A stretch of 64,000 nt of DNA from Polynucleobacter yangtzensis (GCF_001595965.1 NZ_LOJI01000001.1:278178-342177), one strand, 5' to 3'. Shown: positions 20,952 through 31,601, counted from the first letter of the stretch. The notes: generated by a model not told the origin, from the sequence alone. Numbers and translations are program-made.

Positions 20952-21881
20952 ATGAATCCAAAAACAAAATTACTTTACGGAATTTTGGTCCTTATTGGAC
21001 TTTTATTGCCGTTCCAAGATTTTATTTACCTTGTGTTTGCGATGAAGGTTTTATGTTTTGCATTGTTCGCATGCGCATTCAACTTGCTTCTAGGTTTTAC
21101 AGGCTTGCTGTCATTTGGCCACGCTGCATTCTTTGGAACAGCCGCTTACATCACTGCTTACTTTTGTAAAGAGGCGGGCCTTTCCCCTGAGCTGGGGATT
21201 ATCTTGGGTGTTGTTGGCTCGGGGGTTTTGGGCTTCTTAATTGGATCTTTGGCTATTCGTAGGCAAGGAATCTACTTTGCGATGGTGACCTTGGCTCTTT
21301 CGCAAATGATTTATTTTTTAGCTGTTCAACTACCTTTTACTGGTGGTGAGGACGGTATTCAAGGTGTGCCTCGTGGAATGTTATTTGGTTTTATCGATCT
21401 AAAAGATGACGTAGCGATGTACTACTTTGTATTGGCGGTTTTCTTATTTGGCTTCGCTTTGATCATGCGTGCGGTTCATTCCCCATTTGGTCAGGTACTC
21501 AAAGCTATTCGTGAAAATGAGCCACGCGCAATTTCTTTGGGTTATGACGTTGATCGATTTAAATTAATGTCGTTTGTTATTTCTGCGGCATTGGCTGGCC
21601 TTGCTGGATCAATGAAGTCCTTGGTGTTTCAGCTTGCAACACTTACTGACGTTCATTGGCATATGTCGGGTGAAGTTGTATTGATGACTTTGCTTGGGGG
21701 AATGGGAACTATTCTTGGCCCAGTAGTTGGCGCGGGTATTGTTGTTGGTTTGCAAAACTATCTAGCTAACATTGGATCTTGGAGCACAATTGCCACCGGA
21801 TTTATTTTTGTAATTTGCGTTCTAGCTTTCCGTCGCGGCGTTGTTGGTGAAATCGCTGCGCACTTCAAAAACAAAAACTAA
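20952..21881 (+). CDS. ABC transporter permease, LivM type
   Basis: This is the second membrane subunit of the importer (309 residues). It shows LLGFTGLLSFGHAAFFGTAAY, the coupling loop KAIRENEPRAISLGYDVDRFK and GGMGTILGPVVGAGIVVGL, all typical of LivM proteins. It is the last gene of the transporter run. A hairpin at 21913-21944 lies 31 bases after its stop codon. Confidence 0.93.
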   Translation: MNPKTKLLYGILVLIGLLLPFQDFIYLVFAMKVLCFALFACAFNLLLGFTGLLSFGHAAFFGTAAYITAYFCKEAGLSPELGIILGVVGSGVLGFLIGSLAIRRQGIYFAMVTLALSQMIYFLAVQLPFTGGEDGIQGVPRGMLFGFIDLKDDVAMYYFVLAVFLFGFALIMRAVHSPFGQVLKAIRENEPRAISLGYDVDRFKLMSFVISAALAGLAGSMKSLVFQLATLTDVHWHMSGEVVLMTLLGGMGTILGPVVGAGIVVGLQNYLANIGSWSTIATGFIFVICVLAFRRGVVGEIAAHFKNKN

Positions 21882-21912
21882 TTTTTGTTTTTTCCTTTTA
21901 TTATTTGGTTTT

Positions 21913-21944
21913 AGTGTGACGGCAATTTTTAATTGCGTCACACT
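21913..21944 (+). terminator. Hairpin after the ABC importer genes
   Basis: AGTGTGACGGCAATT and AATTGCGTCACACT form a long stem with one bulged base and a 2-3 base loop. The run after it is T/A-rich but not a strong U-tract, so efficiency is uncertain. Confidence 0.5.
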
Positions 21945-21993
21945 CATTTAATTAAAAGAGACTCTCATCGAATTTTCAATCTATATCTGGCCA

Positions 21994-22743
21994 TTGCTTT
22001 TAGCGATGGCTTTTTTTGCCGGGCTGGTTGATGCGGTGGCTGGTGGTGGTGGCCTAATTCAGGTCCCCGCTCTTTTTGCAGCCTACCCAGATGCGCCGCC
22101 CGCAACCCTGCTCTCAACCAATAAGGTGTCTGCGGTTGGCGGTACGCTCAATGCTGCGCGAAGATATTTACGGCACGTGTCTTTGCCGTGGGCTGTAGTT
22201 GGCCCCGCAATTGTTGCGGGTTTTGTTGGTTCGTTATTGGGCGCTAATGCGGTAAGCAACTTTCCGGCAGAACCACTTCGCAAGGCTTTGCCTTTTGTAT
22301 TGTTATTTCTGTTGTTGTACACCTGGTTTCAGCCGTCACTCGGTGAGGCTCACGCGCCAAAAACTCTTGGACGTTTTCAACAGCTTAAGGCGGCAATTCT
22401 TGGTTTAACAATTGGTTTTTATGACGGCTTCTTTGGTCCGGGCACGGGCAGCTTCTTGCTGTTTGGTTTTGTTCGCTTCTTCAGCTTTGATTTTCTGCAT
22501 GCTTCTGCTGCAACAAAGATGGTAAACGTCGCAACCAATCTGGCGGCTATTTTGATGCTAGCCAGCCTGGGGCAAATTAATTGGGCCCTTGGGTTTGCCA
22601 TGATGGTGGCCAATATTGCAGGCAGTCAGTTCGGAAGTCGTCTCGCAATCAAGCATGGCAGCACCTTTGTTAGAAAGGCTTTTCTACTTATTGTGAGCGT
22701 GCTAATTTTCAAGTCCGCTTGGGACGCCTATTTTTCTAATTAA
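21994..22743 (+). CDS. TSUP-family membrane permease (TauE/SafE-like)
   Basis: This family exports or imports sulfonates, sulfite or related anions. The protein has about eight hydrophobic segments and the family-typical FFAGLVDAVAGGGGLIQVPAL at its start and FYDGFFGPGTGSF in the middle. The start is uncertain. TTG at 21994 is the first common start, but an extra in-frame stretch upstream (from 21967, reading IEFSIYIWPLL after an ATC) looks like real coding and has an AAGAG site 5-6 bases before that ATC. The next ATG (22006) would trim the first helix. Substrate unknown. Confidence 0.85.
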   Translation: MLLAMAFFAGLVDAVAGGGGLIQVPALFAAYPDAPPATLLSTNKVSAVGGTLNAARRYLRHVSLPWAVVGPAIVAGFVGSLLGANAVSNFPAEPLRKALPFVLLFLLLYTWFQPSLGEAHAPKTLGRFQQLKAAILGLTIGFYDGFFGPGTGSFLLFGFVRFFSFDFLHASAATKMVNVATNLAAILMLASLGQINWALGFAMMVANIAGSQFGSRLAIKHGSTFVRKAFLLIVSVLIFKSAWDAYFSN

Positions 22744-22794
22744 ATCAATTACTTAGAAATACACCTTTTAGTTTTTAAGATATTTGTAATGTTT

Positions 22795-22810
22795 TGTTTC
22801 ACGTGAAACA
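22795..22810. other. parS: parS centromere site 1
   Basis: This is a perfect 16-bp palindrome, TGTTTCACGTGAAACA, the consensus parS site bound by ParB. It lies 40 bases upstream of mnmG, about 10 kb from oriC, and overlaps the likely -35 box of the mnmG promoter. Confidence 0.96.
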
Positions 22811-22826
22811 AACAAAATGCTATGAT
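22798..22826 (+). promoter_or_regulatory. Likely mnmG-rsmG-parAB promoter
   Basis: TTCACG (22798-22803) is followed after 17 bases by TATGAT (22821-22826), which is preceded by TGC and so reads as an extended -10. The -35 box falls within parS, so ParB binding could block RNA polymerase. Inferred from sequence only. Confidence 0.6.
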
Positions 22827-22849
22827 CATCGCCCTATCTGAGGCAAATC

Positions 22850-24769
22850 ATGCGTTATTCCAAAAATTTCGATGTCATTGTTGTTGGCGGCGGTCACGCC
22901 GGGACAGAGGCTGCCCTCGCCTCAGCTCGCATGGGTTGCGATACGCTACTGATTACTCACAGTATTGAAAATTTAGGGGCGATGAGTTGCAATCCCTCCA
23001 TCGGCGGGATTGGTAAAGGCCATCTAGTAAAAGAGATCGATGCAATGGGTGGTGCGATGGCTGCTGCCACTGACGAAGCCGGCATCCAGTTTCGGATCCT
23101 TAATTCAAGTAAAGGCCCTGCAGTTCGGGCCACCCGCGCCCAGGGCGATCGTGTTCTATATAAAGCCGCAATTCGCCGTCGTTTAGAAAACCAACCCAAT
23201 TTAAGTCTATTTCAAGCTGCTGTTGATGACTTATTGGTAAAGGGCGATGAGGTAAAGGGCGTTGTTACTCAAATGGGCCTGGAGTTTATGGCTAAAAAGG
23301 TAGTGCTTACAGCAGGCACCTTTTTGGACGGAAAGATCCACGTTGGATTAAATAATTATGCTGGCGGTCGCGCAGGTGACCCGGCAGCAGTTTCTTTGTC
23401 TGCTAGGTTAAAAGAGTTAAAACTTCCTCAGGGCAGACTTAAAACTGGTACCCCACCCCGAATTGACGGCAGAACAATTGATTTCTCGGTAATGCTGGAG
23501 CAGCCTGGGGATTTAGACCCTGTTCCGGTGTTTTCGTATTTGGGTCGTCCTGAGCAGCATCCCAAACAGGTTCCTTGTTGGATTTCTCATACGAATGAGA
23601 GAACGCATGACATTATTCGAGGCGGCTTAGACCGCTCGCCGATGTATACGGGCGTCATTGAGGGTGTTGGTCCGCGCTACTGCCCTTCCATTGAGGATAA
23701 GATTCATCGCTTTGCCTCTAATAGCCATCAGATCTTTTTAGAGCCTGAGGGCTTAACAACCAACGAATTCTATCCAAACGGCATCTCCACTAGCCTGCCT
23801 TTTGATGTGCAGTGGGACTTGGTTAGAAGCATTCGGGGTATGGAGTCTGCAGTAATCGTCCGTCCCGGCTATGCCATTGAGTATGACTTCTTTGATCCGC
23901 GCCAATTGCGCCATAGTCTAGAGACTAGGGTTATTGGCGGTCTTTACTTTGCGGGTCAGATCAATGGCACCACGGGCTATGAAGAGGCTGCGGCGCAGGG
24001 AATGCTGGCCGGCATCAATGCTGGTTTAGCCGCTAAAGGTAAAGAGCCTTGGTTGCCTAAGCGTAGCGAGTCTTACATAGGCGTTTTAGTTGATGATCTG
24101 ATCACTCGTGGGGTTCAAGAGCCCTATCGCATGTTTACAAGCCGCGCTGAATATCGTTTGAGCTTGCGGGAAGATAACGCTGACATGCGTTTGACTACTA
24201 TTGGCCGAGAATTGGGTTTGGTCGATGACTATCGCTGGGAAGTGTTTTGCAGAAAACAGGAGGCTGTTTCACGTGAAACATCTCGATTGCAAAATATTTG
24301 GGTGGGCCCTAAGAGCGAGGCCGCCCCCTTTGTCTCCCAATTATTAGGGCAAGACCTTTCCCATGAATGTAGTTTGGCTGAGCTTTTGAGGCGCCCAGGT
24401 ATTACTTATGAGGCAATTACTGCTCTGGGCGATGGAATGTGGGCGCCAGAATCTTTAGATGAAGATCTTGGGCTGGCTGCTCAAATAAGCGACCAGGTAG
24501 AGATTTCTGTGAAATATCAGGGCTATATTGAGCGCCAAGCGACCGAAATTGCCCGTCAAGAACACAATGAGACATTTCCTCTCCCAGAATCACTCGATTA
24601 TTCGCAGGTTGTTGGCTTGTCCAAAGAAGTACAACAAAAGCTTAACCTGCATAAACCAGAAACATTAGGTCAAGCTGGTCGTATTTCAGGCGTAACTCCC
24701 GCAGCCCTCTCCCTCTTGTTGGTGCATCTGAAAAAGGGCTTGGGGCGCACTCAAGAAACGCATGAGTGA
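22850..24769 (+). CDS. mnmG: tRNA uridine-5-carboxymethylaminomethyl modification enzyme MnmG
   Basis: MnmG (GidA) is the FAD-containing partner of MnmE in modifying wobble U34. The 639-residue protein opens with the FAD motif [19 protein letters not shown] (about 11-29). It has [13 protein letters not shown], the signature [18 protein letters not shown] (about 200) and [17 protein letters not shown] (about 378). The C-terminal MnmE/tRNA-binding helices contain the family segment [21 protein letters not shown] second perfect parS site lies inside the gene at 24265-24280. Its last 8 bases overlap rsmG. Confidence 0.97.
   Translation: MRYSKNFDVIVVGGGHAGTEAALASARMGCDTLLITHSIENLGAMSCNPSIGGIGKGHLVKEIDAMGGAMAAATDEAGIQFRILNSSKGPAVRATRAQGDRVLYKAAIRRRLENQPNLSLFQAAVDDLLVKGDEVKGVVTQMGLEFMAKKVVLTAGTFLDGKIHVGLNNYAGGRAGDPAAVSLSARLKELKLPQGRLKTGTPPRIDGRTIDFSVMLEQPGDLDPVPVFSYLGRPEQHPKQVPCWISHTNERTHDIIRGGLDRSPMYTGVIEGVGPRYCPSIEDKIHRFASNSHQIFLEPEGLTTNEFYPNGISTSLPFDVQWDLVRSIRGMESAVIVRPGYAIEYDFFDPRQLRHSLETRVIGGLYFAGQINGTTGYEEAAAQGMLAGINAGLAAKGKEPWLPKRSESYIGVLVDDLITRGVQEPYRMFTSRAEYRLSLREDNADMRLTTIGRELGLVDDYRWEVFCRKQEAVSRETSRLQNIWVGPKSEAAPFVSQLLGQDLSHECSLAELLRRPGITYEAITALGDGMWAPESLDEDLGLAAQISDQVEISVKYQGYIERQATEIARQEHNETFPLPESLDYSQVVGLSKEVQQKLNLHKPETLGQAGRISGVTPAALSLLLVHLKKGLGRTQETHE
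24265..24280. other. parS: parS centromere site 2, inside mnmG
   Basis: A second perfect TGTTTCACGTGAAACA, 1470 bp from the first and within the mnmG coding region. It encodes part of EAVSRETSR, so it is compatible with the reading frame. Confidence 0.96.
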
Positions 24770-25430
24770 GGGGCTCCTTGCTTTAGGAATTGAGGATCTT
24801 GGCCTCAAATTAAGCGCGACCAATATTGCCGATTTAGAGTTATTTTTACAAGAAATGGGGCGCTGGAACCAGGTCCATAACCTCACAGCAATTGAGGGTG
24901 AAAAAGATTCAATACGTCTGCATCTCATTGATTCTATTGCTGTTTTACCTGTTCTTAGGCAGTTTTTAACGGGCCCATCACCCAAGATTGCAGATCTCGG
25001 TTCGGGCGGCGGCTTGCCGGCAATTCCGATTGCGATTGTTCAGCCGGAGTGGCAACTTTCTTTGATTGAAGCCATACGTAAAAAGACGGCATTTCTGCAG
25101 CATGTGCGCGGAAAGTTAAAGCTAAAAAACATTGAAGTACTTTGTGAGCGAGTAGAAGATGCTGCAGTGCAGCAACCAGGGCAGTTTGATGCAGTTATTT
25201 CTCGTGCATTTACCAACCTGGCACGCTTTTTAGATTTGTCATTGCCTTTCCTGAAGCCTGATGGCCTGGTGTTCGCAATGAAGGCTAAGCGTGCAGACGA
25301 TGAAATGAAAGATGTTTCTATGAAGGAGTGGCGCTTAGTCGCCGATGAACCCCTACATATTCCTAATTTAGCGGTGGAGCGACGCCTTTTGGTGTTGGCC
25401 CCCGCGAGAAAATCCACCCTCACCCCTTAA
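24762..25430 (+). CDS. rsmG: 16S rRNA (guanine-527-N7)-methyltransferase
   Basis: RsmG (GidB) methylates G527 of 16S rRNA in the 530 loop; its loss gives low-level streptomycin resistance in several species. The 222-residue protein has [11 protein letters not shown] (about 36), the cofactor-binding motif [17 protein letters not shown] (about 75) and [14 protein letters not shown], and VISRAFTNL in the catalytic core. It overlaps mnmG by 8 bases and is followed after 18 bases by parA, an arrangement common around bacterial origins. Confidence 0.96.
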   Translation: MSEGLLALGIEDLGLKLSATNIADLELFLQEMGRWNQVHNLTAIEGEKDSIRLHLIDSIAVLPVLRQFLTGPSPKIADLGSGGGLPAIPIAIVQPEWQLSLIEAIRKKTAFLQHVRGKLKLKNIEVLCERVEDAAVQQPGQFDAVISRAFTNLARFLDLSLPFLKPDGLVFAMKAKRADDEMKDVSMKEWRLVADEPLHIPNLAVERRLLVLAPARKSTLTP

Positions 25431-25448
25431 GTAGACCCAAAAGTAGCT

Positions 25449-26219
25449 ATGGCAAAAATATTCTGTATCGCAAATCAAAAAGGTGGCGTTGGTAAGACCA
25501 CGACTGCTGTTAATTTGGCCGCAGGCTTGGCAGGACTCAAACAGCGGGTTTTGTTAGTTGACTTAGACCCCCAGGGCAATGCAACTATGGGGTCTGGGGT
25601 TGAAAAGGCGGATTTAAATACCAGCGTATATCAAGTATTGATTGGTATGGCATCTGTTAAAGAATGTGCACAGCGTTGCGAAAGTTCAGGCTATGACGTA
25701 TTGCCGGCTAATCGTGATTTAGCTGGCGCTGAAATTGAATTGGTCGATTTAGATTTGCGCGAAGTGCGATTGAAGGATGCGCTTGCACAGGTCGCCGATG
25801 ACTACGATTTTATTTTGATTGATTGTCCGCCCGCTTTGTCATTGTTAACACTCAATGGATTATGCGCAGCAAACGGCGTGATCGTTCCAATGCAATGTGA
25901 ATATTTTGCGTTAGAAGGCTTGTCTGATTTGGTTAACACCATCAAACAAGTGCACGCAAATTTAAATCCGGATTTAGTCATCATTGGTTTGTTACGCGTA
26001 ATGTTTGACGCGCGCATGACATTGCAACAACAAGTCTCTGATCAGTTGCTCGAACACTTCGGCGACAAAGTTTTCAAGTCTATTATTCCGCGCAACGTGC
26101 GCTTAGCGGAAGCCCCTTCCTATGGGCTTCCTGGGGTTGCTTTTGACAAGTCATCACGTGGCGCAAAAGCATATTTAGAGTTTGGCGCTGAGATGGTTGA
26201 ACGCATAAAGCAGATGTAA
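25449..26219 (+). CDS. parA: Chromosome-partitioning ATPase ParA (Soj)
   Basis: ParA is a deviant Walker ATPase that forms a nucleoid-bound gradient to move ParB-parS complexes. The 256-residue protein starts MAKIFCIANQKGGVGKTTTA with the signature lysine of the deviant P-loop. It also has VLLVDLDPQGNATMG and the Walker B segment FILIDCPPALSLLTLN. It lacks the N-terminal DNA-binding extension of plasmid type Ia ParA proteins, so it is the chromosomal form. parB follows after 23 bases, and both lie with the two parS sites. Confidence 0.97.
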   Translation: MAKIFCIANQKGGVGKTTTAVNLAAGLAGLKQRVLLVDLDPQGNATMGSGVEKADLNTSVYQVLIGMASVKECAQRCESSGYDVLPANRDLAGAEIELVDLDLREVRLKDALAQVADDYDFILIDCPPALSLLTLNGLCAANGVIVPMQCEYFALEGLSDLVNTIKQVHANLNPDLVIIGLLRVMFDARMTLQQQVSDQLLEHFGDKVFKSIIPRNVRLAEAPSYGLPGVAFDKSSRGAKAYLEFGAEMVERIKQM

Positions 26220-26242
26220 TTTTTAAAGAGAAAATATAGAAC

Positions 26243-27133
26243 ATGGTTGCCATTAAGAAAAAAGGTTTGGGTAGAGGGCTTGAGGCCCTGCTTGGAGAAA
26301 AAACACAACAAGCCAGCCCATCAACCGACATTAACCGCTTGCCGCTAACAGCGCTTCAAGCAGGCAAATATCAACCACGTCAAAAAATGGAAGCGGGTGC
26401 GCTGCAAGAGTTAGCAGAAAGCATTCGCGAACAAGGTGTGATGCAGCCGCTGTTAGTTCGTTTAGTGGCCCCAGGAAAATACGAAATCATTGCAGGTGAA
26501 AGACGTTTTCGTGCCGCTACTATTGCCGGCTTAAAAGAGGTTCCTGTTTTAGTTTCTGGTGCAGATGATCAAGCTGCCGCAGCAATGGCCTTGGTCGAAA
26601 ATATGCAGCGCGAGGACTTAAATCCTCTTGAAGAGTCTCAGGGCTTGGCTCGGTTGATCGAGGAATTTGGCTTTACGCATGAGCAGGCCGCAAAAGCAGT
26701 GGGCAAATCCCGCAGCGCCATTACAAATTTGCTGCGCCTTGCCCAGCTGGCAAAGCCAGTTCAGGCCATGCTGCTAGCTGGCGACATAGATATGGGCCAC
26801 GCCCGTGCGCTACTCCCTCTTCCAGGCTCTAGCCAGGTTGCGTTAGCGCAAAGAATCTCTGCTCAAGGCTTATCGGTCCGTGAGGCCGAAAGAATGACGG
26901 CTGCCTTGGTGATTGCTGGCGGCCAAATAGGTGACAAAAAAGCTAAAAGTAAGCCTGGTAGCCCAACAAAGAATGCCGACCCTGATATGCAGCGTTTAAC
27001 TCAGGAAATAGCAGATTTGATCGGTTTGAGCACGGAATTTAAGCTCAAAGGCAAGGGTGGAGAGCTCAGAATTCGCTTTAGCCAATTCGACGAGCTAGAT
27101 TCTTTGTTAAAAAAGTTGGGCGTTGAGTCATAA
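26243..27133 (+). CDS. parB: Chromosome-partitioning protein ParB (Spo0J)
   Basis: ParB is a CTP-dependent DNA clamp that loads at parS and spreads. The 296-residue protein has the N-terminal ParA-stimulating stretch KGLGRGLEALLGE, the CTP-binding motifs GERRFRA (about 89) and ENMQRED (about 122), a helix-turn-helix region around QAAKAVGKSRSAITNLLRLA and a C-terminal dimerisation domain. It is cotranscribed with parA. The perfect parS palindromes in the window are its expected targets. Confidence 0.97.
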   Translation: MVAIKKKGLGRGLEALLGEKTQQASPSTDINRLPLTALQAGKYQPRQKMEAGALQELAESIREQGVMQPLLVRLVAPGKYEIIAGERRFRAATIAGLKEVPVLVSGADDQAAAAMALVENMQREDLNPLEESQGLARLIEEFGFTHEQAAKAVGKSRSAITNLLRLAQLAKPVQAMLLAGDIDMGHARALLPLPGSSQVALAQRISAQGLSVREAERMTAALVIAGGQIGDKKAKSKPGSPTKNADPDMQRLTQEIADLIGLSTEFKLKGKGGELRIRFSQFDELDSLLKKLGVES

Positions 27134-27161
27134 ATAGGGGCAAAAAATGTCCCCAAATCCT

Positions 27162-27190
27162 TTGACATATTGCAGTGCACACATTAAACT
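27162..27190 (+). promoter_or_regulatory. Promoter of the ATP synthase operon
   Basis: A perfect -35 TTGACA (27162-27167), a 17-base spacer and TAAACT (27185-27190) form a strong sigma-70 pair. The expected transcript start near 27197 is only about 6 bases before the TTG of atpI. Confidence 0.8.
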
Positions 27191-27202
27191 TTCGGGGCTA
27201 AA

Positions 27203-27697
27203 TTGATTCCTCAAAAAAATCAATTTTCCGAGGCAAATGAGTGGGATGAGCCCGAAGAAGAAGCCATTCGGGTCTACAGCAAGGAAGAGATTGTTGCGTT
27301 GCAGCAGAATAATGCAGCAAAGTACCGAGCCCTTTCGCCTTGGAAGATAGTGTTGGCCCAAATGTTGATTACAGCTATCAGCATGGTGTTTTGGTCAATT
27401 TTTGGGGAGCCGGTAGGGGTAAGCCTTTATACTCAGTCGGCGTTTTTAGGTGGTTTAATTAGCGTCTTGCCTTCAACCCTGTTTTTAATCAGGTTGGAGT
27501 TGGCAAAGAAATCGCAAATATTGAATCCAGGAAGATTTTTAGCGGCATTAGTTTCAGGCGAATTTATCAAAATCGTCGTGACCTTAATGCTGTTTATTGG
27601 GATTGCGTATTTAGTCCCAGGCGTGCTTTGGGTCCCTTTATTGGTGACTTACCTGCTTGCCTTGAAGTGTGTTTGGCTGGCGTGGTTGTGGCGCTAA
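27203..27697 (+). CDS. atpI: ATP synthase protein I
   Basis: AtpI is a small membrane protein that helps assemble the c-ring or carry magnesium for ATP synthase. The 164-residue product has an acidic N-terminal part and four hydrophobic segments (about 51-70, 82-100, 115-135, 139-160). It sits directly before atpB, its normal place. The only usable start is TTG at 27203, as an in-frame TAA lies at 27185-27187. The family is poorly conserved, so the name rests on position and topology. Confidence 0.8.
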   Translation: MIPQKNQFSEANEWDEPEEEAIRVYSKEEIVALQQNNAAKYRALSPWKIVLAQMLITAISMVFWSIFGEPVGVSLYTQSAFLGGLISVLPSTLFLIRLELAKKSQILNPGRFLAALVSGEFIKIVVTLMLFIGIAYLVPGVLWVPLLVTYLLALKCVWLAWLWR

Positions 27698-27734
27698 GTA
27701 GTGACAATTGAGATTGAAACAAAGGACTAGTTAA

Positions 27735-28613
<879 letters not shown>

Positions 28614-28628
28614 GATTTTTATTTTTAA

Positions 28629-28925
<297 letters not shown>

Positions 28926-28988
28926 TTGTTTTGGCGTGGATGACCAGCGGGTCATCCAACTGTTCTCAACAATACTGAAAGGAATATC

Positions 28989-29459
28989 GTGAATCTGAAC
29001 GCGACCCTATTCGCGCAAATGATCGTTTTCTTCGTCTTATGGTGGGTTGTTGCACGCTTTGTGTGGCCACCACTTGTTAAGGCGTTAGATGAGCGTTCAA
29101 GCAAAATTGCTGATGGTTTAGCTGCTGCCGAGCGCGGTAAAGAAGCACTCGCATTAGCCAGCAATGAAGCTGAGCAAGAATTAACTAAAGCACGCCAAGA
29201 AGGTGTTCAACGTGTTGCCGAAGCTGAAAAACGTGCACAAATGTCAGCCGATGAAATTCGTGCTAACGCACAAGCTGAAGCGGCTCGAATCATTTCTCAA
29301 GCTAAGCAAGACGCAGATCAACAAGTAACGCGCGCTCGTGAAGTGCTGCGTGCTGAAGTTGCTGTTCTCGCTGTTAAAGGCGCTGAGCAAATTTTGCGTC
29401 GTGAGATTGATGCAAAAGCCCACGGCCAATTGCTTGATCAACTAAAGGCAGAACTTTGA
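28989..29459 (+). CDS. atpF: ATP synthase F0 subunit b
   Basis: Subunit b is the peripheral stalk that links F0 to F1. The 156-residue protein has one N-terminal membrane helix (about 5-25) followed by a long charged helix ([28 protein letters not shown]) that dimerises as a right-handed coiled coil; here I quote it only as evidence of charge pattern. The start is GTG at 28989, with GAAAGGAA upstream. atpH follows after one base. Confidence 0.96.
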   Translation: MNLNATLFAQMIVFFVLWWVVARFVWPPLVKALDERSSKIADGLAAAERGKEALALASNEAEQELTKARQEGVQRVAEAEKRAQMSADEIRANAQAEAARIISQAKQDADQQVTRAREVLRAEVAVLAVKGAEQILRREIDAKAHGQLLDQLKAEL

Positions 29460-29460
29460 T

Positions 29461-29997
29461 ATGGCTGATTTAGCCACTATTGCACGTCCTTATGCGGAAG
29501 CGCTTTTTCAAAGCGCCAAGCCAGCTGAGCTTGCTGGTTGTTTGGAGCAGTTAAACGAATTGGCACAGCTTGCTGCTTTGCCAGAAGTTGCTGCTTTGTC
29601 AAACAATCCAAAAGTATCCGCTGATGATTTAAGTAAGTTACTTTCTGGCATGGTTAAGACCAAGCTAGATGGCAAGGTTGCCAGCTTTTTAAATCTTGTA
29701 AATCAAAACCACCGCTTAGCAGCAGTCCCTGAAATTGCACAGCAATTTGAAGCAATGAAGAACAAGAGCGAAGGCGCAGCAGAAGTAAACATTACCAGCG
29801 CATTCCCTTTAGAGGGTTCTGCGTTAAATGATTTGTTGTCAAGTTTGAAGAAGCGCTTTGGGGGTAAAGAATTGCGCCCAACTATTCAAGTTGACCCAAC
29901 ATTGATTGGCGGAGTTCGCATTCAAGTTGGTGATGAAGTAATGGATAGTTCAGTTAAGGCCCAGTTAGCTCAAATGCAAGCAAGTCTTGGCGCATAA
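29461..29997 (+). CDS. atpH: ATP synthase F1 subunit delta
   Basis: Delta caps F1 and joins it to the b stalk. The 178-residue protein begins with the usual ATIARPYAEALFQSA helix and has the C-terminal ITSAFPL and DPTLIGGVRIQVGDEVMDSS segments. It is coupled to atpF by a one-base gap, and atpA follows after 45 bases. Confidence 0.96.
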   Translation: MADLATIARPYAEALFQSAKPAELAGCLEQLNELAQLAALPEVAALSNNPKVSADDLSKLLSGMVKTKLDGKVASFLNLVNQNHRLAAVPEIAQQFEAMKNKSEGAAEVNITSAFPLEGSALNDLLSSLKKRFGGKELRPTIQVDPTLIGGVRIQVGDEVMDSSVKAQLAQMQASLGA

Positions 29998-30042
29998 GTG
30001 ATCCCGATTAAGAACATACGAAATAAGACCCAGGAGTAAGTA

Positions 30043-31584
30043 ATGCAACTCAACCCTTCCGAGATCAGCGAGCTGATCAAAAGCCGAATTAGCGAATTGG
30101 GCGTTGACTCCCAAGTTCGCAACGAAGGCACTGTTATTTCAGTGACCGACGGTATTTGCCGCGTACATGGCTTGTCAGGCGTTATGCAGGGCGAAATGTT
30201 GGAGTTTCCAAACAACACTATCGGCCTCGCGCTAAACCTTGAGCGTGATTCTGTTGGTGCCGTAGTGTTGGGTGAATACACCCACATTAAAGAAGGCGAC
30301 CCAGTTAAGTGTACTGGCCGCATTTTGGAAGTTCCAGTTGGCCCAGAGTTGCTCGGTCGCGTTGTAAACGCGCTCGGTCAACCGATTGATGGCAAAGGCC
30401 CAATCAACACTAAGTTAACTGACTTTATTGAAAAAGTTGCTCCTGGCGTTATCGCACGTCAATCTGTTAGCCAGCCAGTACAAACTGGTTTGAAGGCGAT
30501 TGATGCGATGGTTCCAATTGGCCGTGGTCAGCGTGAGTTGATCATTGGCGACCGCCAAACTGGTAAGACAGCTGTTGCGGTTGATGCGATCATTAACCAA
30601 AAAGGTAAAGGCGTTTATTGCGTTTACGTGGCGATCGGTCAAAAAGCTTCTACTATTGCTAACGTTGTTCGCAAGCTCACAGAATTGGGCGCGATGGAGT
30701 ACACCGTGGTTGTTGCAGCGAGTGCTTCTGAGTCTGCAGCGATGCAGTACCTCTCTGCTTACGCAGGTTGCACCATGGGCGAATACTTCCGCGATCGCGG
30801 CGAAGATGCTTTGATTGTTTACGATGACTTGACTAAGCAAGCGGTTGCTTATCGTCAAATCTCCTTGTTGCTCCGCCGCCCACCAGGCCGCGAAGCTTAT
30901 CCTGGCGACGTGTTCTACCTCCACTCACGCTTGCTTGAGCGCGCTGCTCGTGTAAATGCTGAGTATGTTGAAAAGTTCACTAACGGCGCAGTAAAAGGCA
31001 AAACTGGTTCTTTAACTGCATTGCCAATTATTGAAACTCAAGCTGGCGACGTTTCTGCATTCGTTCCAACCAACGTAATTTCTATTACTGACGGTCAGAT
31101 CTTCTTGGAAACCGACTTGTTTAACGCTGGTATACGTCCTGCGATTAACGCTGGTATTTCTGTATCCCGCGTTGGTGGTGCTGCACAAACTAAAGTCATT
31201 AAGAAATTGTCTGGCGGTATTCGTACTGACTTGGCGCAATATCGTGAATTGGCAGCGTTTGCTCAGTTCGCATCTGATCTTGACGAAGCAACCCGCAAGC
31301 AGCTCGAGCGTGGTCGCCGCGTTACTGAATTGTGTAAGCAAGCTCAATACAAGCCACTCCAAGTTTGGGAAATGGCCGCTTCACTCTACGCTGTGAACAA
31401 CGGCTACTTCGATGACCTCGAAGTGAAGAACGTATTGGCCTTCGAAAAAGGTTTGCAAGATCATTTGAAATCTAAATACGCTGACTTAGTTGCGCGTATT
31501 GAAGAAACCAAAGACTTGAGCAAAGATGACGAAGCTGCTTTGCGCGCTGCTATTGAGGATTACAAGCGTTCTGCCTCTTTCTAA
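30043..31584 (+). CDS. atpA: ATP synthase F1 subunit alpha
   Basis: Alpha is the non-catalytic nucleotide-binding subunit of F1. The 513-residue protein has the N-terminal beta-barrel, Walker [14 protein letters not shown] (about 169), [20 protein letters not shown] and the C-terminal helical domain. The segment [20 protein letters not shown] includes the arginine finger region used at the catalytic interface. Length and motif order are standard. Confidence 0.98.
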   Translation: MQLNPSEISELIKSRISELGVDSQVRNEGTVISVTDGICRVHGLSGVMQGEMLEFPNNTIGLALNLERDSVGAVVLGEYTHIKEGDPVKCTGRILEVPVGPELLGRVVNALGQPIDGKGPINTKLTDFIEKVAPGVIARQSVSQPVQTGLKAIDAMVPIGRGQRELIIGDRQTGKTAVAVDAIINQKGKGVYCVYVAIGQKASTIANVVRKLTELGAMEYTVVVAASASESAAMQYLSAYAGCTMGEYFRDRGEDALIVYDDLTKQAVAYRQISLLLRRPPGREAYPGDVFYLHSRLLERAARVNAEYVEKFTNGAVKGKTGSLTALPIIETQAGDVSAFVPTNVISITDGQIFLETDLFNAGIRPAINAGISVSRVGGAAQTKVIKKLSGGIRTDLAQYRELAAFAQFASDLDEATRKQLERGRRVTELCKQAQYKPLQVWEMAASLYAVNNGYFDDLEVKNVLAFEKGLQDHLKSKYADLVARIEETKDLSKDDEAALRAAIEDYKRSASF

Positions 31585-31601
31585 GAGGGCTCGCATAAAT
31601 C

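Noticed and set aside
27137..27154. GGGGCA...TCCCC hairpin after parB as a terminator
   Set aside because: The stem is only 4-5 bp and is not followed by a T-run; the atp promoter downstream argues more strongly for a boundary than this hairpin does.
30415..30924. A 169-codon frame antisense to atpA, and many similar antisense frames in atp, gyrB, rpoB and rpoC
   Set aside because: They are shadows of strongly conserved genes on the other strand, with no independent start signal or recognisable motif.
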